A stretch of 64,000 nt of DNA, from the NCBI GenBank assembly GCA_009869945.1, contig WIXG01000020.1:1-64000 (forward strand), in the 5' to 3' direction. Within the stretch, counting starts at the first letter, position 1. Each line of letters opens with the position of its first letter. A program made the position numbers and the translations under genes. This document shows, one piece after another, positions 12,001 through 22,100 of the stretch. The notes under the pieces were generated by a model. That model was not told where the DNA came from, made no database searches, and was given only the letters and a program-made list of their open reading frames with translations. The DNA comes from Mesaphorura yosii (lineage: Eukaryota; Arthropoda; Collembola; Poduromorpha; Tullbergiidae).

Positions 12001-15000
12001 ACGATGGCACTTTATCTGTGGACAATCATGAACATTGTCGCACGCGAAAGCGGCTTCGAATTTCCAGCTCTTTCTTGGGTGGAATTGGTGCAGTTCCACT
12101 TTTTGGTGCGAACATCTGCATTTGCATAAGCACAACACAACGGCGGCGCTGTACGACATATATTTCTGTTTACGTTTCCCATAAAAGTGACACTCCGATC
12201 CTCTCCACTTGAGCTGACGCGAAACAAGAGGCAATTTAAGTGGATGCTGTGTAGCAAAGACTTTCACACTCGCTCGTACAATTCTTGACGTCACGGAGAA
12301 CTTGAAAAATCCATCAAGTAGCGATGCTGTTGCCCATTGTCACTTTCCGAATGCATGTGGCATTTCCTCAAGCATTTTATATTGCAATGCTTGAACCAAT
12401 TTTCTCTATTTCGTGTACAGGTCTTGGACGACTCGAAGAAGTGGTGGAAGGCCAAAAATTGGAAAGGACAAGTTGCGCACGTTCCGCACACGATCGTGAG
12501 CGAGTTGCCCCAGGTACGCAGCCAAATTGTAGTTCGGAGCTTACATCGTCAATTCTTCTCCATTGACGGACGACATAAATTGGTGTCACGCTGAAAATTG
12601 AAAAAGTTCAAAGGCAACGCAATAAATTAAGTTATTGCAATTATAAATCCCGCACTTGTCAACAACTTTCATTTCTTGTTGTGTGTTTTTACACAGTTGA
12701 CGGTTCACATAAAGTAAGTTTTTCGCAGTATTTTTCATTCAATTCCATTGCCCATGGGTGCCCTGTCTTGTTTCATTGATAAAAACTTCGACACATTGAA
12801 TTATGATCAAAAGTCTAATCGAAACAAAGCCTTTAGATTGAATGAAGTGGGCGTTATGAAATAGTGCGGAAAATAATTCGTTTAACCTTTGCCTCGGAAG
12901 TAGAAGTACGGGCGAAGGAGAAAGAGAAAGCTAACACGTGAGGGAATATCCCCAGAATTTAGTGTTTGGCATGAATAAAGTTCAACATGACACATTGCGT
13001 GTGAAAATAAAAATAATATTTCCATTCGCTTTATCTTTTCCGTGTTTCTGTTGCTGCTATTTTACATACTGAGTAGGAATTTGACTTGATAAAAGAAGAG
13101 CAGCGGAGAAAGTGTGTGAAGCTCCATTCACCTCTTTCACGTATTTCCACTCCCGGTCGCAGTCAGACATGAACTTCCTCCTCCGACTCGCGACTTGTTC
13201 GCATTAAGCCTTGTGTTTATTTATCATGGCATATTGTTTGTGTTATCTTCACACAGGAAACCAACTCGGCTTCGACAGGATACCATCACAATGACAATGG
13301 ACGCGCAGGTAGGAGATTTTATTGAACACGCGGGTTCTGTGACTGTCTCCCGTCCGAACTTTGTACCGTCTACGCAAACACGTGCGTAATTAAATTATCT
13401 TGCTATTTATGGAAGCCATCTGTATCAATTCGTCAGTGTCCTTCAGCGATGTTGATGTCATGAATGTAGTCTTGTGTCTTCTTACCAAAATGCATTTTGT
13501 GTACTTTTCTTACCTCAGCGTCGGCCATCAGGGCGGACATACCGTAGAATATTGTTCTGGATAATGCAGGTCTGCTCAACTTGGATTCACAACTCATTTA
13601 GGATTAATTTTAGTTCAAGGTGTCTTTAGTAATTAAGCAAGCTAGCCATATAAGTATTGTATGACACCTTTGTGACATTCTGATTACATTTAAGCTGTAT
13701 CAGGTGGCATGTTTCTCAAGGTTTAGTTGGAGATCCGTGCTGTGCTACTTGTAGAATGCATATTTTATAGATTTAGTAATTCTTCGTAAGGTAGAATTCA
13801 AGAAGTTTCAGGGAGGAGGCACACACGTGCAAGAGTCGTAAGCCTTTTGGCTAAAATGGGATCAATTGAGATATTTCCTACTGACAAATGTGCCATTTTG
13901 GTCTGTGGTTGTGTAACGAGAAAGGTTAGAACATAAATTATGAATTTTAGTTTGTATTACTAATCAAGCGACTCATCTATCCTTATTTAATTTTTAATTA
14001 TTACCTCCTGTACTCAGTGGTTATTAAGCATGATAGTTTTTGAACCTGCCTCAAGTTTGGTTACAACAGCTTGACCTCGTATGGCGAATAATTCCGCCCA
14101 AATTGCTAGATTTAGATACGCGGGTCTCGGCCCTGAGTTGTAAGATTCTGCCCATAATTAAGCATGTGGAAATTGCTAACTAATAAGGAAGATATTCACT
14201 TTTATCATTTTGACTTAAGAGCAATATTTTCGTGAATTAAAAGAATGTCAGTGACCTAAGTTTTAGTCGTATTTATTTAAACAGGTTGACCATGCGATCA
14301 GACGAGAATAGTAGTAACTGGCGTAAACTCTTAGTAATCCTGTATTTAGTGTATTAATGAAGGTGGAGGCATTTTAGTCACTAAACACTACACTAATCTG
14401 ACTAATCCGATGTAATTTCCATCATCCCTGCTTGGGTAGTGTGATTTTGTCTAACTTCTTTCTTTCTGACTCGTCCAAGCTTTCACTTTGTCCATCCGTT
14501 AATTCGTTTGATCCAATGCATCGAAATTGTTAATTTTGATCGGATTAACATTGCCTTCATGTGAGTCATTCGCGGGACTTAAACGCTTTGCAATTTCCTG
14601 GTTCGGGCTTACCGTAATTGCTTTCTTTTGTCACGCTTTGGGATTTCCAAACAAAATGGAGCAGTCGGTTCATTAATCGCTTCACCACATTTAGACAATT
14701 GGTCTTCGCCAAGTTCCTCATCCGATGAGGATGGCTTGCCTCGTAGAGGAAATCTTAAGAATGGGTACGTTCCGCCGGCGCCTGCCCCACTACCTCCGCC
14801 ACCGCCAAAGAAGGAAAATAAGCGGCCGGTTCCGCCACCAAAATCGCCAGCTAATCAACGACGTAAGTATATTCTATTGCTTCATGATTTCAACTTTTAC
14901 ACACGTACATTCAATTAAATTGCAGCAATGAGCGAAGATTTGATGCAGCGAGAACTTCGGGACGTCCTTATTTTATTCAACCAGAACAAGCACATCAGCG

Positions 15001-15705
15001 TGCAGAAGACTCCCGAAGTCTTCATCAGCCAGCACTCTTCTGCTTCGGAAGTGAAGGAATGGCTCAAGCAGAAAAACTTTTCGGAGAGTATCATTCGCAC
15101 ACTTGCTGGAATGGATGGCAGCGAACTATTTTCTTGCACAAAGGAACAACTGGAGGACTTTTGCGGAGAGAAGGAAGGGAAAAGACTTCACTCACAGCTT
15201 ACGATTTCAAGGAACGTATCCGGGGTAAGTCGAGTCCGCCTTGAGTCCAGATCTCATTTGTGACGAGTTGAGCACGGTCGCATTTTTTACATTGCAGTAC
15301 AAGACAACGCGATCTTCTGAATTGCGAGCAATTTTAGCGAAGGCCAGAGCCAAGGTCGAAGCCACTGACGACGGAGATGCTGACAACTCGAAGGCGTCAC
15401 GGAAGATTAAGTCCCAAGACAGCTTCAACGAAGGAAACCATAACGGCTCGACGTCGTCTTATGATCCGTCTCCGCGATCATCCGAGTCACCAGACTCAAC
15501 TACAAAGATGAACACGAAGATGAATGCTGGAAAGGCGCGTCCGGCACTTCCGAGAGTTACAAGCTCGTACAACAACAACAAGAAACAAAGCGCATATGAC
15601 CCTGACTACTCGGACGACGAGAGCGACTCCGATAAATCGGTTGACGGACGGTCAACACTTGGAAGAATGCTGAGAAAGAAACGGGGAGAGATTTTAAATA
15701 AGTAG
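8..15705 (+). CDS. Eps8: Eps8-family actin regulator, 3' part of gene (12 exons, N-terminus outside window)
   Basis: Eps8 proteins are cytoplasmic adaptors that cap and bundle actin filaments and link receptor tyrosine kinase signalling to Rac; this is family knowledge. Twelve exons join at 8-32, 303-444, 2059-2215, 4714-4834, 5072-5304, 7314-7455, 10437-10631, 12421-12513, 13257-13308, 14695-14862, 14926-15224 and 15298-15705, all with GT-AG borders and matching phases, giving 677 residues and a TAG stop. In order the visible protein has a proline-rich segment (about residues 30-55), a helical region containing [14 protein letters not shown] (57-147), the conserved central block (149-260), an SH3 domain (313-364), a proline-rich linker (about 413-435), the SAM-like effector region (444-542) and a charged tail (to 677). 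The PTB domain that usually comes first is not in the window, so the gene is cut at its 5' side. The family call is firm. The first and ninth exons rest on splice signals and phase only. Confidence 0.93.
303..444 (+). CDS. Eps8: Eps8 exon, post-PTB and first proline-rich segment
   Basis: The acceptor is CTCTTTGCAG (ends 302) and the donor GTAAGT (445). It encodes 47 codons beginning [19 protein letters not shown] and ending in a proline cluster, [10 protein letters not shown], with one base left over that completes a glycine codon in the next exon. The first part fits the segment that follows the PTB domain in Eps8. The proline cluster is a plausible SH3 ligand. The intron before it, from 33, is 270 bases. 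Confidence 0.85.
445..2058 (+). other. Eps8 intron, no separate gene seen
   Basis: This 1.6-kb intron runs from GTAAGT to TCTTGCAG. It contains a short GC-rich patch near 600-635 inside otherwise AT-leaning sequence. Open frames on both strands are short and resemble nothing I know. No RNA gene or repeat was recognised. Confidence 0.8.
2059..2215 (+). CDS. Eps8: Eps8 exon, conserved FDDIE helical segment
   Basis: The acceptor is TTTTCTTGCAG (ends 2058) and the donor GTAAGA (2216). The exon encodes an acidic start ([10 protein letters not shown]) and then [20 protein letters not shown], followed by an alanine-rich helix. The CFDDIE..FIA.LQ pattern is a hallmark of the Eps8 family just after the PTB region. 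Two bases, AA, remain at the end and join the first base of the next exon to make lysine. Confidence 0.95.
2216..4713 (+). other. Eps8 intron carrying a large palindrome
   Basis: This 2.5-kb intron holds the perfect inverted repeat listed at 2727-3010 and a cryptic splice pair just before it. I saw nothing else in it that looks coding. The remaining frames are short and have no family resemblance. Confidence 0.8.
2727..3010. repeat. Perfect 95-bp inverted repeat (MITE or fold-back type)
   Basis: The left arm is 2727-2821 and the right arm 2916-3010. Base by base the two 95-nt arms are exact reverse complements. The spacer 2822-2915 is 94 nt and AT-rich, and it shows weaker residual complementarity next to the arms. 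The outer tips read AGGTACGTATCGAG and its complement. No clear target-site duplication was seen. As it lies within the Eps8 transcript, it would form a long hairpin in the pre-mRNA. I infer a recent inverted duplication or a non-autonomous DNA element; the parent family is not recognised. Confidence 0.93.
4714..4834 (+). CDS. Eps8: Eps8 exon, basic linker and central helix start
   Basis: The acceptor is TTATTTCTTTCAG (ends 4713) and the donor GTAAGT (4835). After completing a split lysine codon, it encodes 40 codons: a lysine-rich stretch ([10 protein letters not shown]), then [20 protein letters not shown]. The pattern RA..P.E.EFVDI.QK.K..FNLL is typical of the Eps8 central region, which forms a helical bundle. 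It ends in phase 0. Confidence 0.95.
5072..5304 (+). CDS. Eps8: Eps8 exon, central conserved block
   Basis: The acceptor is CTCGTTTCGCAG (ends 5071) and the donor GTAATG (5305). It encodes 77 codons. Family-typical pieces are [38 protein letters not shown] and [11 protein letters not shown]. These match the Eps8 segment in which a helical bundle precedes the DQW motif. Two bases, AG, join the next exon to make arginine. The intron upstream is only 237 bases. Confidence 0.96.
5305..7313 (+). other. Eps8 intron, nothing else recognised
   Basis: This 2.0-kb intron runs from GTAATG to GTTGCAG. Open frames on both strands are short and unrecognised. No long repeat or RNA gene was found by reading. 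Confidence 0.75.
7314..7455 (+). CDS. Eps8: Eps8 exon, DQW motif region
   Basis: The acceptor is TTTTGTTGCAG (ends 7313). After the split arginine codon it encodes 47 codons starting [20 protein letters not shown] and ending in a charged helix ([13 protein letters not shown]). The block W..Y...Y.P.F.DGW.P is strongly conserved in the Eps8 family. The donor at 7456 is GTTGGT, a weak 5' splice site. I keep it because phase 0 here matches the next exon and no nearby GT keeps the frame. Confidence 0.93.
7456..10436 (+). other. Eps8 intron (about 3.0 kb), no other gene seen
   Basis: This is the largest intron of the gene. It includes a T-rich low-complexity run near 8940-8980. Short open frames on both strands look like chance. 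No transposon ends were recognised. Confidence 0.75.
10437..10631 (+). CDS. Eps8: Eps8 exon, linker and first half of SH3 domain
   Basis: The acceptor is TTGTTTTACCAG (ends 10436) and the donor GTAAGT (10632). It has 65 codons in phase 0 at both ends. It continues the charged helix ([12 protein letters not shown]) and then enters the SH3 domain. The second half of the exon contains [15 protein letters not shown], the RT-loop strand of Eps8-type SH3 domains. The usual ALYDY box is replaced by VVTHPR. The domain continues directly in the exon at 12421. Confidence 0.95.
10632..12420 (+). other. Eps8 intron between the two SH3-coding exons
   Basis: This 1.8-kb intron runs from GTAAGT to TCGTGTACAG. 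No gene or repeat was recognised in it. A TATATAAG word near 11,370 has no supporting context. Confidence 0.75.
12421..12513 (+). CDS. Eps8: Eps8 exon, second half of SH3 domain
   Basis: The acceptor is TCGTGTACAG (ends 12420) and the donor GTACGC (12514). Its 31 codons begin [13 protein letters not shown] and end with [24 protein letters not shown] and VP..I are the n-Src loop, paired tryptophans and 3-10 helix of an SH3 domain. Eps8 SH3 domains are known to prefer PxxDY ligands. Here the usual G-Y/F before VP is A-H. The exon ends in phase 0. Confidence 0.96.
12514..13256 (+). other. Eps8 intron before the mini-exon
   Basis: This 743-base intron runs from GTACGC to CTTCACACAG. I saw no other gene, repeat or RNA in it. 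Confidence 0.65.
13257..13308 (+). CDS. Eps8: Eps8 mini-exon (52 nt) between SH3 and proline-rich linker
   Basis: The acceptor is ATCTTCACACAG (ends 13256) and the donor GTAGGA (13309). It encodes [17 protein letters not shown] plus one base. It is the piece needed to join the phase-0 SH3 exon to the phase-1 start of the exon at 14695, where the split codon becomes aspartate. The peptide is hydrophilic and low in conservation, as expected for a linker. Without it the downstream exon would be out of frame, so phase supports it although homology cannot. Confidence 0.7.
13309..14694 (+). other. Eps8 intron before the proline-rich exon
   Basis: This 1.4-kb AT-rich intron runs from GTAGGA to CACATTTAG. 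No open frame here resembles Eps8 or any other family. No repeat was recognised. Confidence 0.65.
14695..14862 (+). CDS. Eps8: Eps8 exon, serine/acidic and proline-rich linker
   Basis: The acceptor is CTTCACCACATTTAG (ends 14694) and the donor GTAAGT (14863). The 55 codons hold a serine/acidic cluster ([11 protein letters not shown]) and then [17 protein letters not shown] and RPVPPPKSP. Proline runs between the SH3 and C-terminal regions are typical of Eps8 and may bind SH3 or EVH1 partners; the partner is inference. It ends with one base that completes a proline codon in the next exon. A longer open frame upstream to 14628 is not needed. Confidence 0.88.
14926..15224 (+). CDS. Eps8: Eps8 exon, SAM-like C-terminal actin-binding domain
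   Basis: The acceptor is AATTAAATTGCAG (ends 14925) and the donor GTAAGT (15225). The intron before it is only 63 bases. It encodes [19 protein letters not shown], an amphipathic helix where Eps8 has its filament-capping helix, then [35 protein letters not shown] and [16 protein letters not shown]. The pattern S..EV..WL..K.F......L.G..G..LF...K..L is the Eps8 SAM/PNT-type core, used for actin capping and bundling in the family. The exon ends in phase 0. Confidence 0.96.
15298..15705 (+). CDS. Eps8: Eps8 last exon, C-terminal tail and stop
   Basis: The acceptor is TTTACATTGCAG (ends 15297), after a 73-base intron. It begins [20 protein letters not shown], the helix that follows the SAM core in invertebrate Eps8 proteins. 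A low-complexity, serine- and acid-rich tail follows ([17 protein letters not shown]), and the chain ends basic, [10 protein letters not shown], before TAG at 15703-15705. The tail looks disordered. Confidence 0.95.
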   Translation, partial: YKTTRSSELRAILAKARAKVEATDDGDADNSKASRKIKSQDSFNEGNHNGSTSSYDPSPRSSESPDSTTKMNTKMNAGKARPALPRVTSSYNNNKKQSAYDPDYSDDESDSDKSVDGRSTLGRMLRKKRGEILNK

Positions 15706-16100
15706 AGGCAACGACCATTAGAAAATTCCACGACGGGGACCTGCGTCCCAAATTTAAATATAAGAAATATCAAATATGTCACTAACTTTAAGAATTTGCC
15801 ATTTAGTTTAAGAACTTCGTGATTCAAATTGCCGCGTTGTGATTTGTAATTTTCTAATCTACGCACGAGGAAATAGTAGGTTAATGGATTGAGTCATATC
15901 GACATTGGATAGGTTTAAAATTTTCATTTTTACCACAATTAGGTTTCGAGTGTTTCACAATTTGTGTCAAAATTTGTATTTGTCAAACCTGGGAAATTCT
16001 GGAACGATACAATTATGGGCATTTAGTTTTGGGCGTTTTATTCTTCATGATTTAGTGACAATTTGAAAACTCTGAAATAAAGATATTCTTCATAAATTAC
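15706..16100 (+). other. Eps8: Eps8 3' UTR
   Basis: AT-rich sequence follows the stop codon and has no coding potential. Its likely end is set by the poly(A) signal at 16076. The exact cleavage point is not visible. Confidence 0.65.
16076..16081 (+). terminator. Poly(A) signal AATAAA of Eps8
   Basis: This canonical AATAAA lies about 370 bases after the stop codon. Cleavage would be expected 10-30 bases further on. Confidence 0.65.
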
Positions 16101-19100
16101 GATCCCATGAACTCAAGACTTGCTATTATTACAGGACATCTCGACGGGGCTTCGGAACATGGTTTCGAAGATACGTAGTTCACTTGACTACAAAAGCAGT
16201 GAGCTGCCACCCTGCAGATACGTGAAGAAAAAGCATGAACACTCTTCCACGAGCGGAAACCAGATGGCTCAACTTGCATTGGATTTTAACTGGCATTCTC
16301 CTTGTTCATTTTTTCCTCGTTTTCGAGAGTGATTCGGCTTCCGTCGCAGCTGCAAATGCAAAGCTTTCGATTTGAGCTGATTTTAGTTACAGCTAATAAA
16401 GGAATTTGCTTTAATTACAAATACCAAGCTGAATCAGTGCTGCTGCGACTGAACTTCTTGCAATCATAATTCCCAAACATAAATTGGAGCAGCATTGCAA
16501 CCGAGCCACCGAATTGTTCGTGGCTCTGTTCATTACTTACAAGGCAGCCATTCATTTCGTTCATGACTTTCCATATGTCAGTGCTTTTGATCATCATCAT
16601 CATGACTTGGGTCTTCCTCGTCTTGTCTTGCACCCGATGCCCTGCAAGCCTACTATTTTCAACACAGAGTTAATTCAAGAGCCGAAATGGGAAAACAAGA
16701 AGCTGCAGAAGCTCATCCTCAATATCCGGTGTCCCTCTCGGTTTAAAAAATCCAAAATCCATAAGTGAAATATATTGTCTACTGTTTCTCTCTTTCCCAC
16801 TCCTTAAAAAACTATTTTTGGACTCAATGAAGTTTTCTCTGCTTCATTTATTCACTCATTTACTGCGTACACTTGGGTTCGGTGTGGACCAGCTGTGAAG
16901 CACCAGACGCTTGCTGTACTTCGCTCTGATGATCCTACAGATTGTAACTCGTTGAACTAAATCATTATTAAATGCATTTGTCTTCAGCATCGGCCCGACT
17001 CTGTCAAGATATCCAGTGATTTTTAGAACAAAATTTATTCCTACGCGTTTTGTGCAGTATTCGGAGTTTTCTGTATGAACGCAAACACTCAGCGCTTTTG
17101 CTGATGTATGCACTAACTATTGTTTAGCTATGAAACCCGTTCTCCTCATTAGGGACATTTTATTACCGTTTAGAATTGATTTAGCGCAACCAAACCCCAA
17201 AAATAGCGTTTTGAAATTTTTTGCTAATTATCCTCAAGAAAAGCACACAAAATATTCCGGTTGTTATTTTTTCCAAAGTCGATGCCAAAACTAAGCCCGA
17301 AGACCGTACAGGACGGATAACGTTTTCGGACTTCTGCCAGCAGATTTACTTTCCACAACGAAACACGACCTCTGACCCTCCAAGCTTCTTGCTTTGTTAC
17401 TTGATGTTTTGTAAAGAAAGTTTTTGCATCGCCCGGATCCACAAAAGCCTAGCTGCTCCATGTACATTCGTACAATTTTGTAATTCGTGTAAAGCTTCTA
17501 GAATCCGGTGTGAATATCACCTTTGTCTTTGAGCGCTCATTTCGTATTATGCCCTGCCGCATTAAACTCACTTGCAATCTACTCACCGCTGACTGACTGA
17601 AATGAATTTTTATGTTAATCGCTTTTTATGAAAGAGAGAGAATTTCGTGCACGCGAAATGTGAGGCATAATAAATGCACAACTCACCCTTTAATATGTTT
17701 CATCTTCTTACCCAGCTTCCCTTAACCGGCTATTACTTTGTTCGACTATTACTTCAACGCTATTTAAATACAAACTCTCCCTTGCCCCTTTACTGACACC
17801 AATATTATGCAAGCGCTGGATATTACTGTCGGCCGACTCGGGCAGGACCTCAACAAACAGTTCGGTGAGAAAATTTTTATGTATTCATGCAGCTTTCCTG
17901 ATTTCGGTCGGTTCGCAAAGGGCCAGCCAGCCACTATTCTCATGTGAAGCCCCTCGCAGCCTCCCTTCCGCCGACTGACCTTTCAGGTCAAAACGTTGGT
18001 GACCTTCCACTAACCTTTTACGTTTTACGCGTCCCTCCGCACAATTTTGCTGCGTTCCCGGAATACCCAAAGACCAGACCGTCGGATTACGCATTGTTAC
18101 ACGCGAGTATTGTTGCATTGTGACAATTTTAGGGACTATGACTAAGCGAAACTTCACGGCCAACTGCAGGCATACGCAATACACATGAGCCTCTGCCGCC
18201 TGTATTGAACGCCATGACTCTTGATCCAAAAAACTCTCGTATTTAACTCCGCACCGATTGCAGAGGACAGAGTAACTCTCCATGCAACAGAAAAAGAAGC
18301 TGAACTTTGGCATTGGAGATTTTTTCACTTTGCGAAAGGTAAAAATGCTGACTATTTGTCTGACGTCTTTGAACATTTTTTTGGCTTGTGTTACGGATGT
18401 TGAGTCATGAGGTGTGTGCTAGCATGCATTATTATGCGCACGGGATAAATCTCCCAAAGATGAAAAATGTCAATGGTGGAAGAAGTATGTGTATGTAGCT
18501 ATTAGTATTATGCCTGCACTTAATGTGTGATTTTCCCCTTGTGTTGTGCATCGGAGATGAAGATACGACAAGTTCAGTTTCCTGTCAATGCAGCGTGAAC
18601 TTTTGAAGCCGTATTTTATCCATTTATGAAAGGCCAAGCAAAGGGTCAGGTTACAACCGAGCCAAGTCCCAAAATAAGTATCCACTGGTTTTTTGTAGTC
18701 AACGTCGGATACTGGACTCTTTTGAAAGGAGCATTAATGGTCTTCGAAGCGATTGTCCAGATAAAGCACGACCCTGGCAATGCAGCCTTAATCTTTTCAT
18801 GCATATGCAAACATTCAGATTTCAGATTCACCTTTCCGGTTCCGATTGACTCAGGAGGGAAGAAAAAATTCAATGGTCATTATTCGGAGATTTGGACAGA
18901 GGATTTATTCGTACTCCTCCTGCGTATTTCATAATTTCGGAGTTCGGGTTGACCTAACGGACATTCAAAGTCAACCACCCTTTTCTCAGGGCTCAGCAGA
19001 GCGAAGGAACGCCACTTTCAGTTTCAACGAAGGAATCTCGAAATTTACATAAATCAGGACATTTCTAAATAGCCATGTCGTACGCACTTGGACTGATATT

Positions 19101-22100
19101 TAGTGTGCAGATGTTGCAATCTTGCAGCTCGCAGTGCTTAATTCAAGGCACAGGCTTTGACTTGATGTTTCATCTTAAACGAAGTATTTTGCATAAAACG
19201 GAATTAATTACCAGCGTTTTTTGCTCAGCTTTTGACGCCAACTTGTTGTCTCCAGGTGTATTTAAATACAACTCATTTTGAATTACTTGCATCGTTTTGA
19301 TGGCAACATTTTTAATTTTATAGCCAACAAAAAATCATCCCCTTGCTTCAATGTCATTGAATCCTAATATGATAAGCAGGAATTCATTAGACCTTCATTT
19401 CTGGAACGCCGTTCTGAATTTTCTTTTGAACGCTTTTTTGTCCTTTCATGACATCCGAAAAGTGGATTTGTTTTTTCATTACGCGGCGACTAAAACGGGC
19501 ACCTTTCAGCCTGGACTGCTATCCCACTTGCCCTAGTTCATAAAGTTGCACCTATGTCTTAAGAGCTAGTAAAAAATGGATATGAATATGCGAGAAGAAA
19601 ATAAAAATGGAAGGAAGTGGATTCGCTGTCATTTTTTATTTGAGAAGACGGATCCTCAGTACATTATGGAAATAATAATATTATCATAATGTGCTTTTAT
19701 GATACTCTTCAATCAAAGCATACATAAAAATGTCATTTTTAATTCCATTCACATTTCCATCTTCTCCTTGTGTTCTATCACAAGTGCATCAAAGCTTGAT
19801 GCTCCGCTCTTTCTTGCTTTGCTCTGTTTTGTCTTGTCAAATTATTCAAGCCATTCGTTACAACGCCTTTGCAATTTCTAGGCAAGCCCGAGCCAGATGA
19901 ATGTGACACACTGCTTTTTCTGAATCTCAATTCAGTTCAGGCTAAATGGAATTAGCATGAATTTTACAAGTAAATCCATACAAACATTTAGTGGAATAGA
20001 ATTCTCGAACATTTTGAAACGTCCAGGATGCATGAAGTCGGTCTAAAAACTTTGACTCTTGGTCCATATTTTTAAGACTTTCCGCTCCCGTGCCTTGGCT
20101 GTACTGCGTCTGGGTCTTCGGAATTTTTTAACTTACTTCGTCCTAGCTGTAGCAGAGCAACAGCAGTCAGCGGAAGGGGTGAATATTTTGAGTCTGCTCT
20201 GGCCCTGAGTCTGACCTTTCAAATTCAAAAGAAATTTTCTCATGCATCGGCTGCCTGGCAGAAGTCGAACCAACAAATTTTCCCGTATGGACTCGCGTTG
20301 TAAACCATCAGGTGGACACATCACCACAGCCCCGTCGCTACTTCAAATACGTCGCAGTGATGCATTGCCACCCTTGAAATCTTTTTAAAGCACATCATTA
20401 ATATGGTGCAGACCATCTCCCAACAATAGCGGGCCTTGAAGGACTCGGTGCACATATCGTCCATTGACGTTGCTCACTCCACTTTTTACTGCGTTTAAAA
20501 TTTCCTGGCGGACCTTAACCCATGCCTTTTTACTACTTAAGGAGATGCAAAGGTCTATGAGAAAGTTTTTTGTCCGTCCACAAACCAGTGTTCTTTTTTT
20601 CTTGCTAGGGTTTTTCTGTCTGTCATTCACTTACGCTGGCCATTCTTAATGTTCTTCCGTCCAATTGTTCTCGTCCTACAATGATGCTTAATATTGCACA
20701 GTGTTACATGTGTAGTTCGGTCTTTCTTCCCCTTCGCTCTTGCGAGACCATTCAGTTTTGCCCGTGTGCCAGTCATATTAAGTATTATTGGGCCCACGTC
20801 CATCCTGCCTCGGCCAAATTATTAAAAAGAACCAGGACTTTGCTCCTACTTTTAGAAACACACATTGTTCTGTTTTCCCTTCGTCGCACTTCTCAAGTGC
20901 ACCCGGTACCTGAATTGTCACATAAGATAGACTCTGAACTGTAGTGCATATCCGATCGCTCATGTGAGCAACGCAGCGATTCAAATTCCTTTGAGTGGGA
21001 AACGTTCATGCCGAAACGAACAAACCACCGACACCGTTTCATATTAAATGAGTGAAATCATCTCAGGTTATGATTGTCATTAAGAAAAGCAATTTGCAGC
21101 ACAAAGAGTCGTGCATAATTTTTGCGAAATGAATTAAGAATCATTAAATGCCCCTAGTACACGTTCCCATCAAGAAGCATTCCCAACTTTGCATTCAGGC
21201 TTCTTATTCGAGCTGATATTTTATAGCTGTATAGCACGCCAACCATGAAATCCCGGCATAAGCGTTTAAATTGTTTATCGTTACAGTACAAATTATCACC
21301 GAGAAAGAGTGAAGTCAATCGCGAGGTTTTTAACCTGGCATATTAACTAATATCACGGTGACGGCAACGAACCTTATCTTCTGAAGGAACCTCTGATAAA
21401 ATTAATTATTTTGTCGAAATTGCGAGCATAAGTCAATCGGACTTCCCAGAGCATGACTAACAATTCGTTAATTTCGGTATTACAAAAGAGACCTTCGCAT
21501 TACGAATGCAGTCATGATATAATGTGAGTTTCGAAGCTCAGCTGTTTCTCACAACCCTTGCTTGATTGCTTGTGGTGATCGGGCATGCGATTTAAAGATT
21601 GGTTGTGCCAGGCGATTTTTAATCGGACCGTGGAAAATAATAATGTCCGAATAAATATGCGAAGTAGCAACTAGAATTCATTTGCCCATAAAAATTCACG
21701 AGTGCATGTTCAATCTATCAATCAGGACTCTTTCCCATTGTATTATCTTTACCCCTTCAGCGTCCAGTCTGTCGCAATCAGATTTTGAATACAACTTTCC
21801 CTAACAATTACTGTGCAACAGATACAAGCAGCACTTTTTTTACAGCTCTTCACATAAGCGTGTAAATATTGTCAATTTTCACCCCACGCCGCGGAGCTCA
21901 GCAGATCAGTTTTCACTCATGTATTTTCCCTAACCCCGAAGGTCCGTTGTCTGAAAGCAGACAGGACAGAACAGAAACAAGTTTTGTCTGCAACGTGGCA
22001 TGCATTGAGCGGAGAATGACCATGTCCAACTGCAAGCGCTTCCCACTTCTTTCTTCTCTTTCACTGGAGCTTTTATTCGTTTCCCAATTTTCATACATGT

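Noticed and set aside
17885-18376. 163-codon minus-strand open frame, the longest outside Eps8
   Set aside because: No recognisable domain, no splice or promoter context, and a length that chance can produce in this much sequence on six frames.
20385-20630. Minus-strand frame with a protein-like basic sequence
   Set aside because: It resembles no family I can name and has no supporting neighbours or splice signals.
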